From: JAFNAG01 sp963824985 | Lineage (GTDB): Bacteria > Acidobacteriota > UBA6911 | Reading direction: 5' to 3' | Length of the DNA stretch: 64,000 nucleotides | Assembly: GCA_963824985.1 (NCBI GenBank) | Contig: CAWGRQ010000031.1 | Location: 124,001 to 188,000 of the forward strand | Shown: positions 1-9,174 of the stretch, piece by piece | Layout: the number at the start of each line of letters is the position of its first letter | Numbering within the stretch: position 1 is the first letter of the stretch | Program-made: the position numbers and the translations under genes | Notes under the pieces: generated by a model | Databases searched by the model: none | Told to the model about the DNA's origin: nothing | What the model saw: the letters and a program-made list of their open reading frames with translations, nothing else

Positions 1-130
1 ACACCGCCTCGCAGTCTTCCGGGGTCAGATCCCGCCACGCGGGAGAAGGAAGAACGCGGCCCCAGGAATTACGCTCCCGGAAAGCGGAGGCGGCCTGCTC
101 GATCAGAAGGTCTTTCGGATTGACGGTCAT
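1..130 (-). CDS. 5' end of an unknown gene coupled to the ECF sigma factor
   Basis: Only the first 43 codons are in the window; the gene runs off the left edge. The ATG at 130 overlaps the TGA stop of the upstream sigma factor as ATGA, which points to translational coupling and one operon. The visible peptide starts MTVNPKDLLIEQAASAF, is hydrophilic, and shows no signal peptide or zinc motif. By position it could be the partner or anti-sigma factor of the sigma gene, but nothing in the visible residues proves this. Confidence 0.6.
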   Translation of the reverse strand, partial: MTVNPKDLLIEQAASAFRERNSWGRVLPSPAWRDLTPEDCEAV

Positions 131-687
131 GACAGGATCTCCCCGAGGCGAACGCCCCTTCGCTCCAGGCATTCGCGCAGGAGCCGGCGCGCCCGGACCA
201 CGTTTTGCAGGAAGGTGTTCGCCTTCATCCGCAGCTGTTCCGCCAGCGCCCGATCCGGCAAGTGTCCATCATTGATACGCGCCGACAACGCCCGGCGCGG
301 CTGGTCCGGAAGGCGCTCCCGGCAGTCTCTTATCGCCCGAGCCAGGGCCGGATCCGGCAACGCCGCTTCAATCCGCCCTTCGGGAAGCTCATCCAGTTCG
401 TCGAGATCCACCATCAGATCCGATCGGGCGCGGCGCAACTCCTCCAACGCCACATTGCGCGCGACGCGGAAGGCAAACTTCAAGGAAGCATTGGACCCGG
501 ATATCTCCCGGCCAGGATCGCGGGCCGCGATCCACATGCGCATGAAGGTCTCCTGAACCACAACCTCCACGTCCACCGCCCGGGCAAAACGCCAAAGGCT
601 GCGCCGGAGCGGCAACTCGACCAATCCCATCCAACGGGCAAAGGCATCCTGATCGCCCTGCCGGGCAAGGCGGAAAGATTCTTCCAT
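127..687 (-). CDS. ECF-type RNA polymerase sigma factor (divergent)
   Basis: A 186-residue sigma-70-like protein. Region 2 includes VVVQETFMRMW, the usual core-binding and -10 helix, followed by FAFRVARNVALEELRR. Region 4 is a helix-turn-helix from about residue 125 (PDRALAEQLRMKANTFL, then RARRLLRECLERRG). The usual SRL-R signature is replaced by NTFLQNVVRARRLL, so region 4 is atypical. The start at 687 is preferred because AGGAGA lies just upstream; an in-frame ATG at 702 has no clear ribosome site. The stop overlaps the next gene by ATGA. It probably directs RNA polymerase to a small regulon; the signal cannot be read from the sequence. Confidence 0.8.
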   Translation of the reverse strand: MEESFRLARQGDQDAFARWMGLVELPLRRSLWRFARAVDVEVVVQETFMRMWIAARDPGREISGSNASLKFAFRVARNVALEELRRARSDLMVDLDELDELPEGRIEAALPDPALARAIRDCRERLPDQPRRALSARINDGHLPDRALAEQLRMKANTFLQNVVRARRLLRECLERRGVRLGEILS

Positions 688-720
688 CCGGTCTCCTGGC
701 ATACCACAGTTCTAAAATAG

Positions 721-748
721 GTGGGTCCCGTCGGCCGCCGGGACCCAC
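721..748. repeat. 10-bp perfect hairpin upstream of the sigma gene
   Basis: GTGGGTCCCG and its exact complement CGGGACCCAC enclose an 8-nt loop. The hairpin lies 33 bp upstream of the sigma start and 3' of the VIT/vWFA gene. It could terminate transcripts arriving from that gene, although no T-run follows it, or it could be a short dispersed palindrome. Confidence 0.4.
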
Positions 749-759
749 TTGCCACCCCA

Positions 760-784
760 TTTTCATGCGTCATCGAGTGCATGC
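760..784 (+). repeat. TTTTCATGCGTCAT dispersed repeat, copy A
   Basis: TTTTCATGCGTCATCGAGTG matches the segments at 7445 (plus strand) and 62146 (minus strand). In those two copies the core is followed by a GC-rich hairpin; here the hairpin part is degenerate (GCATGCCGACACGCGGG). It is non-coding and its function is unknown. Confidence 0.4.
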
Positions 785-1075
785 CGACACGCGGGTCAAG
801 TGCATGTTGTGAATTAAAACCGGACCCGGCCCGCGCTTTCTCGCTTGAGGCCCTGACCGTTTGGCTAGTTTCGCAAAACTCGCACGTTTCATCGCAAACC
901 CGAATCGGCGACCTGGACTTGGACCCAGTCGTGGACGTGGACCCTCTTGCCCGATGTGAAATACACAGACAGAACATATGCGGCATCGCTTTTTATCTCT
1001 GCATTTCCACGTCCACGTCCAGGTCGAAGTCCAGGACCATGACGGAGGGTCGATGAGTTGCACAACCCAGATTAA

Positions 1076-3478
1076 CTACAGAACCAGGTGCAAAACAACC
1101 TCTCTCCCTCCTGGTCCCGCCAAGGAAATCCTGGCCTCGCCGTGGTCCGCCCAGTGCCTCTGATCGTCCAGAATCAGCCCCAGACGCACCGTCAAGCCTG
1201 CATCATGCGGACCCTGCCTGCTGCTTTCGTTCGCCAGAACGCGCGCCTCGCTCCAGGTGCTGTTGTCAAAGCAGACATCTATCTTGAAACCATCGCCCGG
1301 AAGCAGGAATTCCGGTTCCGGCACCTCAAACTCCAAGATGCACAACCCGTCGTCAATTTGAAGAATCCGCGCCTGGATCATCCCCAATCCGAAATCCCGG
1401 CGAGGTGTTTCGGGAACCGGCTCGTACTCGTGGTACTCCGATGGACTGATCCGCTCGGACAGGAGAAAGGGCGACTCTTCAGCATCCGCCAGCTCAAATT
1501 GCTCGAAACTCTTCCGAGGAGAAACATCCATGAAAGTCCTGCCGTAAGAAACATCCATCTGCATGCGAGCCGGCGGCCCTGCTGCAAATAGAGCCGGCGC
1601 CAGCCCCACCCCCTCCGCCGAGACCTCGGCCGGCAACTCCACCGCCAGCCGTTCCCTCCGGCGCGGATCGCGAGGATCTACCGTAACGTCTTCCGCAATC
1701 GCCACCAGGCTGGTCTTCCGGCTGGCAATTCCATGACGCAAGCCCAGATCCTCAATCTTCAGCTCCAGTTTGCCTGCTCCACCCTCCTGCCCGGAAGCAA
1801 TCTGAAGTTCTACATCCTCGATTGCCTCCCTGCCGAAAAGCGCACCAAGTGGGAGATTTGTCTCATTAATAGAACCGGATACTATATCAGTGGCCGGAAC
1901 GCCATCATTTTTCCTGTGAATTTCAATCTGACGGGACCATAATCCATTTTCCCCGGCTTGCCGACCCCTGATTTCCAGGGATCCACCCGCGGCGGCAATT
2001 TCCGCAAACAGTACGAGCGGTTGCCCCTCCAGGACATCCTGCGGCTCCTGGGGCGCAAGCGCGACAAGCGCTGATCCCCTAACCTCGAGGTCCGTCAGAA
2101 CCGGCCGCACGGTCGCCCGCAGAAGTCGGCGAGATGCAGTTTTTGCATCGTCATCATCCCCAACCAGGATTTCGACTCCTCTTCCGGCGCGGGCGGCGCC
2201 GCGCGTCAGCGTCCGGTTGGGTGCCGCGCCGAGGCCCACGACATGGAGCCGGGCGCCCGGGGTCAGCCGTCGACGGACTTCGGCGATGACCTCCCCTTCG
2301 AAACCGATATAGCCGTCCGAAAGCAGGATGACCTGTCTTTGGGCATCGGGTCGCAACGGGGATAGGGCCTCGGTAATCGCCCGGGTCATTTCCGTTGCTC
2401 CTCCGGCGTCGAGCCGGGCAAGCGCGGCCAGGGCTTTCTCGACATTTCGCTTATTGGCTGTCATCGGCCCCGGGGCCAGGCGCTCAACCTGCTCGGCAAA
2501 CGCGAGGATCTCGAACCGGTCGCCCGGGTCGAGGCTCTGCACCAGTTCCTCGGCCACGATCTTGGCTCGGCTGAGCGGCTTTCCGGACATCGACCCGCTG
2601 GCATCGATCAGGATCGTCAAATCGCGCGCCAAGCCATGGTTTACGGCGGCTGGCGGGGTAATGGTAATGAGCAGGTAGCGGCCCGGATCGCAAGGAAGGC
2701 CTTTCCCCTCGACGAGACGCACGCCGACCTCCTGGCGCGTTGCGCCCCACCGGATCACCAGGTCGCGGTTGAGCTTCATTTCCGAGCTCAGGACAATATT
2801 CACGCCGTGTTCGTGATCCTCGATTTTGGCCTCCTGGCCCTGCACTTCCGGATGGATGTCACCGGCGGCTCCATCCGCCACGAAAAGCGTGGCAGCCAGA
2901 CGCACCGGCGTGCCGTCGCCTGCAGCCCGGTCGATATCGAGCCGCTCGGCATCAGGCACGCGCCCCGGCGCCCCTTCATAGCGCACTCCGGCAACCGTCG
3001 GGAAGCGATACTCCCACCGGGCTGACAGCCGACCATCAGCGGGCAGAAATGCCAGGGGCTGAAGGATTTCGATTTCCACCCGGGCCGTTTCTCCCGGGGG
3101 GAGGCAGCCCAGTTTCTGGGTGAAGGTGTCGGCGCGATCCTGTTCCAGCAGGGCGGCTGTGCGCCCTTCCAACAGTGCCTTCCGGTATTCTTCCCGAGCC
3201 TCGGAGCGGCGCCTTACTTCGCCCCGGATGACCTTTTGGCCAATGCGGACAGTATAGCCAATCACGGCCCCGTGCGCAGGCAGCGGCAGGGTGTACAGCA
3301 CCTCAAGCGATTCCTGATACGGATTCTCATAGGTCTGGGTCAGATTTGTAGCGGCCACCCCGCCTTCGGCCCGGGCTTCAATCCGCGCCGATTTCAACGG
3401 GTAGGTCCGGCCATCGACAGCAATCAATCCCGCCGGCCTTGGCACGGTAGTGCCGGCCAGTACGCTCGCATTCGCCAT
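1076..3478 (-). CDS. VIT domain and von Willebrand factor A domain protein
   Basis: An 800-residue protein. The N-terminal VIT (inter-alpha-trypsin inhibitor) domain spans about residues 10-145, with the typical TQTYENPYQESLEVLYTLPL segment. A vWFA domain covers about 285-460; its MIDAS motif DASGSMS sits near residue 291, and GGATEMTRAI carries the later metal-binding threonine. The remaining 330 residues are beta-rich and unassigned. The start at 3478 (MANASVLAG) has AGGAGA 8 nt upstream; longer in-frame starts do not. No signal peptide is evident, which is common for bacterial VIT-vWFA proteins without an export tag. The family binds metal ions and protein partners; the ligand here is unknown. 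Confidence 0.85.
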   Translation of the reverse strand: MANASVLAGTTVPRPAGLIAVDGRTYPLKSARIEARAEGGVAATNLTQTYENPYQESLEVLYTLPLPAHGAVIGYTVRIGQKVIRGEVRRRSEAREEYRKALLEGRTAALLEQDRADTFTQKLGCLPPGETARVEIEILQPLAFLPADGRLSARWEYRFPTVAGVRYEGAPGRVPDAERLDIDRAAGDGTPVRLAATLFVADGAAGDIHPEVQGQEAKIEDHEHGVNIVLSSEMKLNRDLVIRWGATRQEVGVRLVEGKGLPCDPGRYLLITITPPAAVNHGLARDLTILIDASGSMSGKPLSRAKIVAEELVQSLDPGDRFEILAFAEQVERLAPGPMTANKRNVEKALAALARLDAGGATEMTRAITEALSPLRPDAQRQVILLSDGYIGFEGEVIAEVRRRLTPGARLHVVGLGAAPNRTLTRGAARAGRGVEILVGDDDDAKTASRRLLRATVRPVLTDLEVRGSALVALAPQEPQDVLEGQPLVLFAEIAAAGGSLEIRGRQAGENGLWSRQIEIHRKNDGVPATDIVSGSINETNLPLGALFGREAIEDVELQIASGQEGGAGKLELKIEDLGLRHGIASRKTSLVAIAEDVTVDPRDPRRRERLAVELPAEVSAEGVGLAPALFAAGPPARMQMDVSYGRTFMDVSPRKSFEQFELADAEESPFLLSERISPSEYHEYEPVPETPRRDFGLGMIQARILQIDDGLCILEFEVPEPEFLLPGDGFKIDVCFDNSTWSEARVLANESSRQGPHDAGLTVRLGLILDDQRHWADHGEARISLAGPGGREVVLHLVL

Positions 3479-3940
3479 ATCAGTTCTCCTGGTGGTCCCG
3501 CGGGTGCGCGCCCTCAATGAGCTTGCAACTCCCTGCGGGAAGTTTCAATGAGATATGATCCGGGAAGTGCTTTTTGTGACATCAAAGGCGCCGCCGACCT
3601 GCCCGGACAACACTGTCCCCTCGCCCGCGCCCGACTGCCGCGGTGAGTCTCCAGCCACAGAACGGGTGGTCTCACGAGGCACCCGGAGGGGGGCCAAGAG
3701 AGTAGCCCGGGCTAGCGTAGCGCGGCCCGGGATAGGAGGTTGGTAAGAGAGAGCCCTGGAAGGGCGGCAGAGAGCATTGACGGGAAGCCCTTTTCTCCCG
3801 CCCCTTCAGGGGGCCGGGCGACAGCGATTCGTTCGCTTGCCAATGTCGAGAGTGCATCGCGATCAACAAGACGCCGGGACAGCAGAGCTTCTTCGCGTCT
3901 CATCGCCAGAGGCGGCGGTTTACCGCGATGCAATTAAAAA
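3479..3940. other. Intergenic region with a GC-rich dispersed-repeat-like stretch
   Basis: No gene is supported. The stretch at about 3694-3780 (GTAGCCCGGGCTAGCG, then GCGGCCCGGGATAGG and a purine-rich run ending in GAGAGCCCTGGAAGGGC) resembles non-coding dispersed repeats seen in soil Acidobacteria and Planctomycetes. That assignment is from memory. No second copy was found in this window. Confidence 0.35.
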
Positions 3941-3969
3941 TTGATACATTCGACCTGCCGACTTATGAT
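3941..3969 (+). promoter_or_regulatory. Sigma-70-like promoter of the M3 peptidase locus
   Basis: TTGATA at 3941-3946 and TATGAT at 3964-3969 are separated by exactly 17 bp. They lie 30 bp before the ATG at 3999, which has a strong AGGAGGAAGG ribosome site at 3984-3993. Expression signals therefore look intact although the gene behind them is broken. Confidence 0.55.
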
Positions 3970-3998
3970 CACTCTTATATCTCAGGAGGAAGGAACCG

Positions 3999-6124
3999 AT
4001 GCGCGCTTATAAACCCGTATTTTTAGTTTTGGTTATGATGACCTGTATCATGATGGTGGCAGCCGGTCAGGAAGCAGCCCTGGACAAAAACAATCCGTTT
4101 TTCTCGCCCTACACGACACCGTTGAACACTCCTCCGTTCAACCTGATCAAGAACGAGCATTTCGTGCCGGCGATCAAGGAGGGGATCCGCCGGCAGCAGG
4201 CCGAGATCGATGCCATCGTGAACAACACGGCGGCTCCGACGTTTGCCAACACCCTGGCCGCATTCGATGCCAGCGGGCCAGCTCCTGTCCGAGGTCAGCT
4301 CGGTGTTCGGCGCCCTGCAGGGAGCCGATACCAATGCGGCCATTCAGGCGATCGCCAAGGAAATATCGCCGCTGACCGCTGCTCACAGCGACAACATCCG
4401 CCTGAATGAGAAGCTCTTCGCCCGCGTCAAGGCGGTCTATGACCAGCGCGCCCAGGCTGAAGCTCACGCCCGAGGAGCAGTATCTGCTCGAGAACACCTA
4501 CCGCGACTTCGTGCGCGGCGGCGCCCTGCTGAATGCCGATCAAAAGACGCCGCCTGCGCGACCTGAACCAGAAACTGGCGATGCTGTCGCTCAAATTCGG
4601 CGACAACCTGCTGGCCGAAACCAACGATTTCAAGCTGGTGCTCGAGAACCGTGACGACCTCGCCGGCCTGCCGCCCTCGGTGATTGCCATGGCCGAGGCC
4701 ACCGCGCAGCAGCTGAAAATGCCCGGGAAATGGGTCTTCACCGTGCAGGTGCCGAGCATGACCCCGTTCCTGCAGTATTCGACGCGGCGGGATTTGCGCG
4801 AAAGGCTTTACAGCGGCTACATCATGCGCGGCGATCGCGGCAATGAGCGCGACAACAAGGAGACAGTGCGCCAGATCGTCAACCTGCGCGTCGAGAAGGC
4901 CAAGCTGCTCGGGTACGCCAGCCACGCCGATTTCGTCGTGGAAATCAACATGGCGAAGACGCCTGCGGCCGTGGATGCCTTTCTCAAGAGGCTGTGGGAC
5001 CCGGCGCTGGCCCGCGCCAGGCGGAGGTCGCCGACATGCAGGCGATCATCGACCGCGAGGGCGGAAAGTTCAAGCTCGCACCGTGGGACTGGTGGTATTA
5101 CTGCGGAGAAAGTGCGCCAGGAAAAGTACGCGCTCGATGATGCCGCCCTGCGCCCCTACTTCCGTCTCGAAAATGTCCGCTCAGGGGATTTTCACGCTCT
5201 GCGACAAGCTCTACGGCCTGAAGTTCACGGAACGGCGCGACATCCCGGTGTACAACCCGGAAGTCCAGGTGTTCGAGGTGCGCGAGGCGGACAACGGCTA
5301 GTACGTCGGCGTGCTCTATCTCGATTTCCATCCGCGCCCAGGCAAGCGCGGCGGCGCCTGGTCCGGCTCGTTCCGGCGCGAGTTCTACGACAAGGGCAAG
5401 CGGGTGGCGCCCCTCTCCACGATCACCTGCAATTTCACGCGCGCTACCGCCGACGCGCCCGTCGCTGCTCAGCGTCGACGAAGCGAAGACCTTCGCGCAT
5501 GAATTCGGGCATTCGCTGGCGACCCTGCTGTCCAACAGCACTTATCCGCAGCCGCTCCGTGCCGCGCGACGCAGTGGAACTCCCGTCGCAGATCATGGAA
5601 AACTGGATGCTGGAACCGGAGCTGCTGACCACCTACGCCAAGCACTACCAGACCGGGGCGGTTATCCCGACGGACCTCGTCAAGAAGCTCCAGAACAGCA
5701 GCCTGTTCAATCAGGGATTCGAGACCGTCGAATACCTCGCGGCTTCCATTCTCGACATGAAATGGCACGAGATCACGGCACCGCAGCCCGCCTGGACGTC
5801 AACAAATTCGAAACCCAGGCCATGACAGGCATCGGGCTGATCCCGGAGATCACGCCCCGGTACCGGACCACCTATTTCAATCACATTTTCAACAGCGGGT
5901 ATTCCGCCGGGTACTACGTGTACATCTGGGCAGCTCAGCTGGACGCCGACGCCTTCGAAGCCTTCAAGGAGAAGAGGCTGTTCGACAAGACGACCGCGCA
6001 GTCATTCCGGAAGAACGTGCTCGAACAATACGGCGCCCTCGACTCATGACCGCAATACAAGGCATTCCGCGGCGCCGAACCGAAGATCGAGCCGCTGCTG
6101 AAGCGCCGCGGACTGATCAAGTAG
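3999..6124 (+). pseudogene. M3-family metallopeptidase (peptidyl-dipeptidase Dcp-like), frameshifted
   Basis: Across three frames the locus encodes a nearly full-length secreted M3 peptidase of about 700 residues. It has a signal peptide (MRAYKPVFLVLVMMTC), a helical domain, the zinc motif HEFGH near 5505, and the C-terminal SGYSAGYYVYIWA and EPKIEPLLKRRGLIK. The frame changes near 4278, 4450, 4551, 5019, 5101, 5183, 5460, 5555 and 5785. In-frame stops lie at 5299 (TAG) and 6047 (TGA), the second about 25 codons before the natural end. The protein sequence between lesions is well conserved, so decay is recent or the indels are sequencing or assembly errors. An intact enzyme would cleave dipeptides from oligopeptides in the periplasm. 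Confidence 0.85.
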
Positions 6125-6132
6125 TAATGAGT

Positions 6133-6214
6133 CAAAAAGGGGACATCCCTGTTTTCCACTCGGCCAGTAGCCGGGATCAGGGCGAAACGGATAATGGGAA
6201 TGTCCCCTTCTGGG
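6133..6214. repeat. GGGGAC-type palindromic element (REP/MITE-like), copy 1
   Basis: The outer arms are CAAAAAGGGGACATCCCTGT (left) and the complement of ATGGGAATGTCCCCTTCTGG (right), with about 40 nt between them. Related elements lie at 45236-45304 and 56863-56942. It begins 8 nt after the end of the M3 locus. Such GGGGACATTC repeats are often mobilised by REP-associated tyrosine transposases (RAYTs) in other genomes; no RAYT gene is present in this window. Confidence 0.65.
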
Positions 6215-6462
6215 CAATTGTTCAGCCCCTCCAAAGGCAACCACGAATTCCGCGAATCCACATGTATGGGGCATGCGCGTAACGAGGCGCGCCGGATGAT
6301 GGGGTGGTCTTCTCCTGCATCCTGGGTGCCGGAAGAAACACGGCTTTTTGGCAGTGCCGCCATAAACTTTGTGGAATCGGTGAAATCCGCAGCAGCTTTG
6401 AGCAGTCTTGGACCACAGGGCTAAACAGGCACCTTTTTTGTTGCTTTGGTGAGGGATGCAGG

Positions 6463-6915
6463 CTAGCGCGGCAATTTGCCCAGTACGCGCCAGATCCAGC
6501 GATGAAACTTGTGGATGGAGGCCACAGGTTCAAGAAACATCAAGATGCAGTGACCGTGCACGACCTGGACTTTGTTCTCTTCGCAATGGCGGATGGCGTC
6601 CGCCGATGCGGATCCCTGCTGCATCCACACCCGCAGGATGCCGGCCTGAACCACCTCCCGGACCACCTTCTCGGTCTCTTTCGGGGGGACCACCAGCACC
6701 ACACCGTCAACCTTTTCGGACAGCTGCCCCACGCTCCGGGCGCAGGCATTTCCGTCAATTGCGGCAACCTGAGGGTGCACGGGGAAGACCCGATAACCTT
6801 TGCTTTTCAGTTCCTTGAAAATCACATTGCCGAAGCCTTTGCCGCTGCGTGACATGCCCACCACGGCGATCTTGCGCTGCGACAGGAAATCCGACACCAG
6901 GCTCTGGCTGCTCAT
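6463..6915 (-). CDS. CoA-binding domain protein (YccU-like)
   Basis: A 150-residue single-domain protein with a Rossmann-type CoA-binding fold. The glycine-rich turn AVVGMSRSGKGFGN near residue 17 is followed by YRVFPVHPQ and VDGVVLVVPP, as in the CoA_binding_2 family related to succinyl-CoA synthetase alpha. Family members are usually about 140 residues, so this is full length. The ATG at 6915 has an AAGGGAA-type ribosome site; an in-frame TTG at 6954 is less likely. The physiological role is unknown. It stands alone, convergent with the M3 locus. Confidence 0.85.
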   Translation of the reverse strand: MSSQSLVSDFLSQRKIAVVGMSRSGKGFGNVIFKELKSKGYRVFPVHPQVAAIDGNACARSVGQLSEKVDGVVLVVPPKETEKVVREVVQAGILRVWMQQGSASADAIRHCEENKVQVVHGHCILMFLEPVASIHKFHRWIWRVLGKLPR

Positions 6916-7014
6916 ATCAGGCGTTCCCTTCCCCTCGGCGATTCCGAGTTCCAATTCTTGATATCCCCGGGCATTTTATCCGGACCTGCCCGTGCGACAC
7001 ACTATTATAACCCG

Positions 7015-7510
7015 CTTCCAATATACGGGATGGCAAAAGCGGCGCCGGGGCCTGAACCCTATACGCATCTTGCTCGCGACAGGCAAACTCGCTGGAGGCG
7101 GGTGCCGGCCCTTGCGGGCCTCATTTCTCAACCACTCCCTACCCCGCGCTGACGCGCGGGGCCAGGTACTGCCGGCGCTTCGCGCCTGGATTTTGTGACC
7201 ATCGCGGCATGGCTCCTGATTTTGGTCACAGGTGGTGCGGGCGTTCGATTGATCCATGGACATGCATGCCCGAGGCCCGAGGGGCCGGCAGTACCTAGGC
7301 CCGGCCGTAAGGCCGGGAATGGGATGGCTCGGGAACGAGTGCCGACGGCGCGGCACAAAAACTCTTGTTTTTTCCAGCATGAAGATACGTATAAGGTTCA
7401 GGCCGGGGCGCCGCACTCCATGGCGCTGCGCGCGACATCCGCTATTTTCATGCGTCACAGGGTGCGCCTCCGGGCGCCTGAGGGTCGGTTCCGAATATAA
7501 GCGCAGGCCC
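7015..7510. repeat. About 500-bp nested foldback (large imperfect inverted repeat)
   Basis: The 34-nt arm at 7039-7072 (GCGGCGCC..CCTGAACC..) is complementary to 7381-7414 with about five mismatches. Nested inside, 7160-7176 (GGCCAGGTACTGCCGGC) pairs with 7284-7301, GTGACCA at 7195 pairs with TGGTCAC at 7223, and the flanks at about 7127-7160 resemble the complement of about 7300-7342. Small local hairpins such as CCCCGCGCTGACGCGCGGGG add to it. There is no credible coding sequence. It is either a mobile foldback element or a structured RNA. Confidence 0.55.
7445..7484 (+). repeat. TTTTCATGCGTCA dispersed repeat with hairpin, copy B
   Basis: TTTTCATGCGTCACAGGGTG is followed by the small hairpin GCGCCTCCGGGCGC. 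It matches the copies at 760 and at 62110-62146. It lies at the right side of the large foldback and about 115 bp before the D-aminoacylase gene. Confidence 0.45.
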
Positions 7511-7599
7511 ATCCTGAGACCACGGCTTGGAGAAATCCCCGGATCGACGTATGATGGATGGCCTGCGCGGCAGCCGCGCGATTTCCGGAGGTTACGCTG

Positions 7600-9174
7600 A
7601 TGAAATGGAAGAAACTCAGTCTCCTTGCGTTTGCGCTAGTCTTCAGCGCCACTGCCATTCGCGCCCAGGCGCCCGCCTACGACCTGGTGATCGCCGGGGG
7701 AACGTTGTTTGACGGCACCGGCAGCGCCGGACTCTCCGCGGACATCGCCATCAAGGACGGCAAGATTGCCGCCATCGGCAGAATCGCCCCCTCGGCCGGC
7801 ACCCGGGTGATCAACGCGGCGGGCGCGATCGTTGCCCCGGGTTTCATCGACATTCACACCCACGGAGATCGCGGTATCATTGTCGACCGCCTCAAGAGCG
7901 CCCAAAACTACATCGCCCAGGGAGTGACGACGCTGGTCACCGGCAATTGCGGGGACGGCACTTTTGATGTCGCCCAATATTTCGCCCGGATCCAGCAGCA
8001 GGGGGCCGGGCTCAACGTCGTCCACCTCGTCGGCCACGGCACCGTCCGCAGTGCAGTCATGCAGAACGCAGACCGCGCACCCACTCCGGAAGAGCTGGAT
8101 AAGATGCGGGGTCTGGTTGAGAAGGCGATGCGCGAAGGCGCGGCGGGCCTGTCGTCGGGCCTCTTCTATGCCCCGGGAAGTTACGCCAAAGTCGATGAAG
8201 TCGTTGAGCTCGCCCGGGTCGTGAAAAAGTATGGCGGCATTTACACCAGCCACATCCGCGACGAGAGCAACTACACCACAGGCCTTAAGGCATCCATTGA
8301 AGAAGCGATCGCGGTGGGCGAAAGAGCCGGGGTGCCGGTTCAGATCTCCCATATCAAGGCGCTCGGCAAGCCGGTCTGGGGGCAGGCACCCGAGATCTGC
8401 CGGATCATCGAAGCCGCACAGGGGCGCGGGGTAAAGGTTAATGCCGATCAATATCCGTACAACGCTTCCGGAACCAGCCTGGCCGCGTCCACGCTGGCGC
8501 GCTGGGTCGAGGCCGACGGCAAGACCAGGGAGAGACTTCAGGATCCCAAGCTCCTCCCGCGGATCAGACAGGAAATGGCGGACAACATCGAACGCCGCGG
8601 CGGCCCGGACACGCTGCTCATATCCTCCTTCCGCGCAAAACCCGAGTGGGAAGGCAAGAATCTTCTCGAAATCAGCCGGATCACGGGGAAGACGCCGGTC
8701 GAGACCGCGATTGAAATGTTGATCATGGGAAGCGCCGGTGTGATCTCCTTCAACATGTCCGAACCCGACATAGAGTTTTTCATGAAGAAACCCTATGTTG
8801 CCACCTGCTCCGATGGAGACATTGTCGAGTTCGGCAAAGGCATCCCCCACCCGCGCAGCTATGCCGCATTCACGCGTAAGATCCGGCAATATGTGATCGA
8901 CAGGAAGACGATTCCCATGGCGCAGGCAATCCGCGCCGCCACGGGCTTGCCGGCGGGCATCCTCGGCTTCAAGGACCGGGGCCTGCTGAAGCCGGGTTAC
9001 GCCGCCGACATTGTTGTTTTCGATCCGGCGACGATTGCGGACAAAGCCACCTTCGAGAACCCGCATCAGTACGCGGCCGGGATCCGCCTGGTGGTCATGA
9101 ATGGCAAGCCGGCCGTCGAAGAGGGAAAGCTCACCGGCGTTCTGGCCGGCAAACCTTTGCCTGCAGGCCGGTAG
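7600..9174 (+). CDS. Secreted N-acyl-D-amino-acid deacylase-like amidohydrolase
   Basis: A 524-residue metal-dependent amidohydrolase with a signal peptide (residues 1-22, ending RAQA). The metal-binding HTHGD at 86-90 follows GFIDI; a Cys at 117 in VTGNCG, YTSHIRDES, ISHIKALG and the late CSDG (Asp ligand) match the D-aminoacylase branch. It would hydrolyse N-acyl-D-amino acids or D-amino-acid-containing peptides, such as cell-wall turnover products. The ATG at 7600 has GGAGG 8 nt upstream. The usual HTHYD has become HTHGD, so the exact substrate is open. It is monocistronic. Confidence 0.88.
   Translation: MKWKKLSLLAFALVFSATAIRAQAPAYDLVIAGGTLFDGTGSAGLSADIAIKDGKIAAIGRIAPSAGTRVINAAGAIVAPGFIDIHTHGDRGIIVDRLKSAQNYIAQGVTTLVTGNCGDGTFDVAQYFARIQQQGAGLNVVHLVGHGTVRSAVMQNADRAPTPEELDKMRGLVEKAMREGAAGLSSGLFYAPGSYAKVDEVVELARVVKKYGGIYTSHIRDESNYTTGLKASIEEAIAVGERAGVPVQISHIKALGKPVWGQAPEICRIIEAAQGRGVKVNADQYPYNASGTSLAASTLARWVEADGKTRERLQDPKLLPRIRQEMADNIERRGGPDTLLISSFRAKPEWEGKNLLEISRITGKTPVETAIEMLIMGSAGVISFNMSEPDIEFFMKKPYVATCSDGDIVEFGKGIPHPRSYAAFTRKIRQYVIDRKTIPMAQAIRAATGLPAGILGFKDRGLLKPGYAADIVVFDPATIADKATFENPHQYAAGIRLVVMNGKPAVEEGKLTGVLAGKPLPAGR

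Larger units (their letters stand above)
703..1075. other. 373-bp intergenic region with inverted low-complexity tracts
   Basis: No credible gene. Apart from the hairpin and repeat listed separately, it holds two degenerate hexamer-like tracts built on GGACGT/GGACTT (about 917-951) and their complement (about 1009-1042). Each is the approximate reverse complement of the other, so together they could form a hairpin with a loop of about 60 nt. Confidence 0.45.
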
